In this document: one piece after another, positions 61,495 to 64,000 of the stretch
Layout of the letters: each line of letters opens with the position of its first letter
How positions within the stretch are numbered: the first letter of the stretch is position 1
Source of the DNA: Verrucomicrobiaceae bacterium E54
GTDB lineage: Bacteria > Verrucomicrobiota > Verrucomicrobiia > Verrucomicrobiales > Akkermansiaceae
Direction: 5' to 3'
NCBI GenBank assembly: GCA_022548915.1
Contig: JAKZES010000018.1
Coordinates: 32,693-96,692 of the forward strand
Length of the DNA: 64,000 bases
Translations under genes and position numbers: made by a program
Notes under the pieces: model-generated
What the model saw: only the letters and a program-made list of their open reading frames with translations
Told to the model about the DNA's origin: nothing
Database searches by the model: none

Positions 61495-61896
61495 TCACAG
61501 GTGACGAAGGAACAGGTCCTCGGTGCGAGGAGAGGCGTCGAGTGGTAGCAGGGCGATCTTGCCCCGACGCTTCACGCAGGCCAGCGGCACGTCCTGCTTC
61601 ACCTTGTCGACGAGGCGCTCCCGGTTCTTGAGGGCGCACTTGATGTAGGCGAAGGGATGCTCCGGATTGGCAAGGTGCCAGGCGTCGTCGTTCCACGCGG
61701 TGATCAGCTCCTTGGTCTGGAACTTCCCGTCCGGGCTCTGCGGTTCGAAGAACCAGACGACGCGCTCGCCGCGAATCCCGTCGCCGACAACGCGGACGAA
61801 GGGCTTCTCGGCGAGCGGAATACCGACCGCCACGAGAGCAGCCGCAAGGCAGGTATTGCTGGTGGCGGTGGAGGACAGGTGGGATACGGCGTTCAT
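61495..61896 (-). CDS. Prophage tail-module protein
   Basis: 133 aa. ATSNTCLAAALVAVGIPLAE at the N-terminus; WFFEPQSPDGKFQTKELITAW; ends LDASPRTEDLFLRHL. It lies between the tail tube and the G/GT gene. No named family; structural or assembly role by position. Confidence 0.65.
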   Translation of the reverse strand: MNAVSHLSSTATSNTCLAAALVAVGIPLAEKPFVRVVGDGIRGERVVWFFEPQSPDGKFQTKELITAWNDDAWHLANPEHPFAYIKCALKNRERLVDKVKQDVPLACVKRRGKIALLPLDASPRTEDLFLRHL

Positions 61897-61919
61897 CTCG
61901 AGATCTCAGGTGTTGGTGA

Positions 61920-62300
61920 TCAGGACCCGCCTCCCGCCGCGACGAACGGGTAGTACTTGGCGGTGATGTCGATCTTCTCGAAGTCCTCGTTGTTCAGGCT
62001 TCGGGAGATCTGGTTGACGATGGTGGTGCCGCCGCTGCCGTTCAGGTGGCCGGGCACGGTGTTGGCGAGCGTGAGGGCGGCTCCAACCTTTCCGGAGAAC
62101 GGGGTGTCCTTCGACACGAGTCCCGAGAGCTTCACCTCGGCCATTTCCTGGTAGAGCGCGAGGCCGATGATCTCGCCGCCCTTGTCGAGGACCGGCTTCT
62201 CCTGGTTGGAAAAGTCGAACGACAGGTCGGTGATCAGGATGCCGGCTTCGTCCTGGGGAATCCCCCAGTTACCGGTCGTGCCCAGAAGCGATGCGGCCAT
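61920..62300 (-). CDS. Tail tube / major tail protein-like
   Basis: 126 aa. GILITDLSFDFSNQEKPVLDKGGEIIGLALYQEMAEVKLSGLVS and NNEDFEKIDITAKYYPFV resemble small tail tube folds. It follows the tail-terminator-like gene and precedes the G/GT chaperones, the canonical place for the major tail protein. GTTGAC lies 17 nt before ATG 62300. Confidence 0.72.
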   Translation of the reverse strand: MAASLLGTTGNWGIPQDEAGILITDLSFDFSNQEKPVLDKGGEIIGLALYQEMAEVKLSGLVSKDTPFSGKVGAALTLANTVPGHLNGSGGTTIVNQISRSLNNEDFEKIDITAKYYPFVAAGGGS

Positions 62301-62325
62301 TTGACCGCTGCCGGCATGTCAACCG

Positions 62326-62751
62326 TCACACCGCGGAAACAACCGCCTCGTAGCTGACCACCGTTTCACGCCCCCGGGATTCATCTGGGACGGTGGCGGA
62401 ATCACGGAGCAGGAGGTCATGCAGGCAGAACGTGTCGTCGTTCAGATCCGACTGGATCGCCGCCACGCCCGCGAGCAGTCGCGCCAGCTCGCAGGCCCAC
62501 ACGGCGCTGGTCTCCGCGGAGGTGTCGTCGACCTGGCTGAACAGGTGGACGTCGAGCTTGATCCGGGCGGTGTGCCGTGCCCCCGAGACTGGTTTCGTGT
62601 CGGAGGTGGCCAGCACGATGCAGGGCCGCGTTCGCAGTTCGTCCCGGTTGGCGACCTGGATCGGAACGGAGATTGGCAGGGCCTCGGGGCGGTTGTCGGC
62701 GAGCCAGGTGGCCAGCTTCGAGGCGAGGGCGTCTTCGATCAGGTTCGGCAT
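62326..62751 (-). CDS. Tail terminator / minor tail protein-like
   Basis: 141 aa. VPIQVANRDELRTRPCIVLATSDTKPVSGARHTARIKLDVHLFSQVDDTSAETSAVWACELARLL (cited as a region, residues 29-93) has the alpha/beta pattern of tail terminator proteins. GTTGAC lies 17 nt before ATG 62751. It is the first tail gene left of the inserted nuclease gene. Confidence 0.7.
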   Translation of the reverse strand: MPNLIEDALASKLATWLADNRPEALPISVPIQVANRDELRTRPCIVLATSDTKPVSGARHTARIKLDVHLFSQVDDTSAETSAVWACELARLLAGVAAIQSDLNDDTFCLHDLLLRDSATVPDESRGRETVVSYEAVVSAV

Positions 62752-62930
62752 CTGACCGGGGCCCTGGCGTCAACTCCTGCACAGGCCGTGCTCAGGGGAA
62801 TCGGCTCGACGTCAGCCCTTCTAGTCACTAGTAAAGGTGATTCTCACGTGACGATCTCAGACTCATTTGGGAGCAGTGAGGAAAGAAGATGTGAGGACAT
62901 CTATTCTATAAGCAAATGAACTGACGTCTT

Positions 62931-63716
62931 ATGTCGAAAGAACTCACATGGAAAAAAGCCATAGACAAGGTGCTGGCCGCGTCATCGGAGCCCCTACACT
63001 ACAAGGAGATTACAGAGCAGATCATCTCAGACGGATTGCGCACCAGTCTCGGTGCGACGCCTGCTGCGACTGTCAATGCCCAGATTAGCGCGTCAATCAA
63101 GAAGCTCGGCGAGGAGGCACCATACGTCCGGGTAGCTAAGGGCACATTCGCCCTGAATCAGAAGGCCGGACCCAAAATGCCTACGAAGAAGCCGGGTGTC
63201 GTCAAACCTGAGCCAGAGGAAGAGGAGCAGTATGCAATCGTTAGTTCCTTCGGGATGTTCTGGCGGCGAGAGGCTATTGAGTGGATGGCGACGCCCAAAC
63301 TTCTCGGGATGCAGCAGATAGGCGCAACACCGGTCGATTTCACAAAGCAGATCGGGATTTATCTCCTCTACGATGGGCGTGAAGTAATCTACGTGGGGAG
63401 GACGACGGACAGGCCTCTTGGCCGGCGGCTTTATGAGCATACGATTGATCGTATGTCGGCCCGCTGGGATCGCTTCTCATGGTTTGGCCTTCTTCCCGTC
63501 TCCGACTCCGGCGCACTTGGGAAGCTCTCTGCTACCTTCGATGCGACGAAGATGATTCCTGCGTTAGAGGCGATTCTGATCGAAGCGCTTGAGCCGCGCC
63601 AGAACAGGAAACGTGGAGACGATCTTGCTGCAGTCGAGTATCTCCAGAAGGAAGATCCATCCATTAAGAAGAAGATGGTCAAGGACACACTTGAGACCGC
63701 GCTTAGCAAGCTATAG
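62931..63716 (+). CDS. HARE-HTH domain fused to GIY-YIG endonuclease domain (prophage cargo)
   Basis: 261 aa. Residues 4-75 (TWKKAIDKVLAASSEPLHYKEITEQIISDG; ASIKKLG; VRVAKGTFAL) fit the HARE-HTH winged helix found with restriction and other DNA-modification proteins. Residues 139-235 fit a GIY-YIG nuclease: GIYLLY (142-147), YVGRTT (154-159, Val in place of Ile), RRLYEH and a Glu in EAILIEALEPRQNRK. It reads against the tail genes and is AT-richer than they are. Predicted DNA nuclease with a DNA-sensing domain; defence or superinfection exclusion is plausible but unproven. Confidence 0.82.
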   Translation: MSKELTWKKAIDKVLAASSEPLHYKEITEQIISDGLRTSLGATPAATVNAQISASIKKLGEEAPYVRVAKGTFALNQKAGPKMPTKKPGVVKPEPEEEEQYAIVSSFGMFWRREAIEWMATPKLLGMQQIGATPVDFTKQIGIYLLYDGREVIYVGRTTDRPLGRRLYEHTIDRMSARWDRFSWFGLLPVSDSGALGKLSATFDATKMIPALEAILIEALEPRQNRKRGDDLAAVEYLQKEDPSIKKKMVKDTLETALSKL

Positions 63717-63968
63717 GGTCGAAGGCGTGGCTGCCGTCAGGCCGCTAGTCCCGAAGCAAGGGCAAATTTTCCGCGTCAGAATTGGATTTCTCTCCCTGAC
63801 GGTCTGTAGGGATAATCTGAGGTTGGTGGCTCACCCTGCCTTGCGCAGTCTTCGGGTCGTCCGGTCGTTGATCTTCCGTAGGGACGTGACCAGAGCCCGA
63901 CGCAACGTAAGCGTCCTAAATCCGACCCCTCGCCCCGGTAGCCAGGGCGGGGGCGGGCGCTTCAGGCG
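63717..63968. other. Intergenic region right of the nuclease gene
   Basis: About 250 bp with no convincing gene. GCCCC...GGGGC-type GC-rich palindromic wording is present near 63936-63958, perhaps a terminator. A 24-codon frame ending at about 63835 on the minus strand is too short to call. Confidence 0.4.
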
Positions 63969-64000
63969 TCAGGCGACCTTATCGTCGTCGGCCTCGACGG
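63969..64000 (-). CDS. C-terminal edge of a leftward prophage gene
   Basis: The last codons on the minus strand read VEADDDKVA then TGA at 63971-63969. The acidic tail and strand fit a further tail or head gene upstream of the tail-terminator gene, but only nine codons are visible. Confidence 0.35.
   Translation of the reverse strand, partial: VEADDDKVA

Larger units (their letters stand above)
48204..64000. mobile_element. Siphovirus-like prophage integrated at tRNA-Ser (right end off-window)
   Basis: From tRNA-Ser rightwards: tyrosine integrase, excisionase-like protein, cargo genes, then a complete-looking leftward tail module. Reading right to left, this is tail terminator, tail tube, G/GT chaperones, tape measure, baseplate-like proteins, fibre and holin-like protein. 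This order is that of long-tailed siphoviruses. Head, packaging and replication genes should lie beyond 64000. Several start codons share a GTTGAC motif not found at the host starts I examined. Activity of the prophage is unknown. Confidence 0.85.

Noticed and set aside
63760..63920. Short minus-strand frames with basic or acidic content
   Set aside because: They are under 60 codons with no motif, no start signal and no GTTGAC; not supportable.

Overview
The window reads as a high-GC bacterial chromosome segment, most likely from a Verrucomicrobiota member related to Verrucomicrobiaceae/Akkermansiaceae. This is inferred from the fused LpxC-FabZ lipid A/fatty-acid enzyme, proteins with PEP-CTERM sorting tails, a type II pseudopilin with the FTLVELMVSVVIVAVLATL-type N-terminus, a DGLVNLLEYAFGTNP-type C-terminal motif, outer-membrane proteins and an Skp/OmpH chaperone (Gram-negative envelope). 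The chromosomal part runs from 1 to about 48203. From the tRNA-Ser at 48204-48293 to the right edge the window enters an integrated siphovirus-like prophage that does not end here.

Layout of the chromosomal part. 1-366: edge of a glutamine amidotransferase gene. 429-7277: a cluster that looks like an envelope metal-handling locus: an outer-membrane protein with a very His/Asp-rich loop, an ABC ATPase, an ABC permease, a membrane-anchored protein with a His cluster, two secreted proteins that I match to the choice-of-anchor M family (one with a PEP-CTERM tail), and a pseudopilin. 7451-13600: a CPA2-type antiporter, a PQQ-type beta-propeller, a GNAT/nitrilase-type fusion and small proteins. 13661-17179: lpxC-fabZ, a pseudouridine synthase, a Nif3-like protein and a 3-methyladenine glycosylase. 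17197-17484: two divergent tRNA-Gly genes. 17517-23082: a polysaccharide export module (beta-barrel, tyrosine autokinase, Wza-like protein, PDZ protein). 23144-31814: a Prc/Tsp protease, YggS, a DUF971 protein, a large secreted protein, an ABCG-type half transporter and an RpoD-family sigma factor. 31871-34194: an AraC regulator, a coiled-coil membrane protein and an OmpH/Skp-like chaperone.

34303-38944 is a hydroxyproline catabolic cluster: FAD D-hydroxyproline dehydrogenase, PAS-AraC regulator, 4-hydroxyproline 2-epimerase and alpha-ketoglutaric semialdehyde dehydrogenase. The deaminase of the pathway is not in the window. 39010-48127 holds another PEP-CTERM protein, an XRE regulator, hisC, a zinc-ribbon/coiled-coil membrane protein, mnmE, a sirtuin with class III signature residues and a very long HEAT/TPR-like secreted protein.

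The prophage has a tyrosine integrase and an excisionase-like protein reading away from tRNA-Ser. Two secreted cargo proteins follow (a Vps62-like protein and a seven-bladed RCC1-repeat protein). A leftward-transcribed tail module comes next: holin-like protein, tail fibre, baseplate-like proteins, tape measure, G/GT chaperones with an A AAA AAG slippery site, tail tube and tail terminator. A rightward gene encoding a HARE-HTH plus GIY-YIG nuclease fusion lies between two structural genes. Eight prophage start codons are preceded at 14-17 nt by GTTGAC (one is ATTGAC), a motif I did not find at the host start codons I examined.
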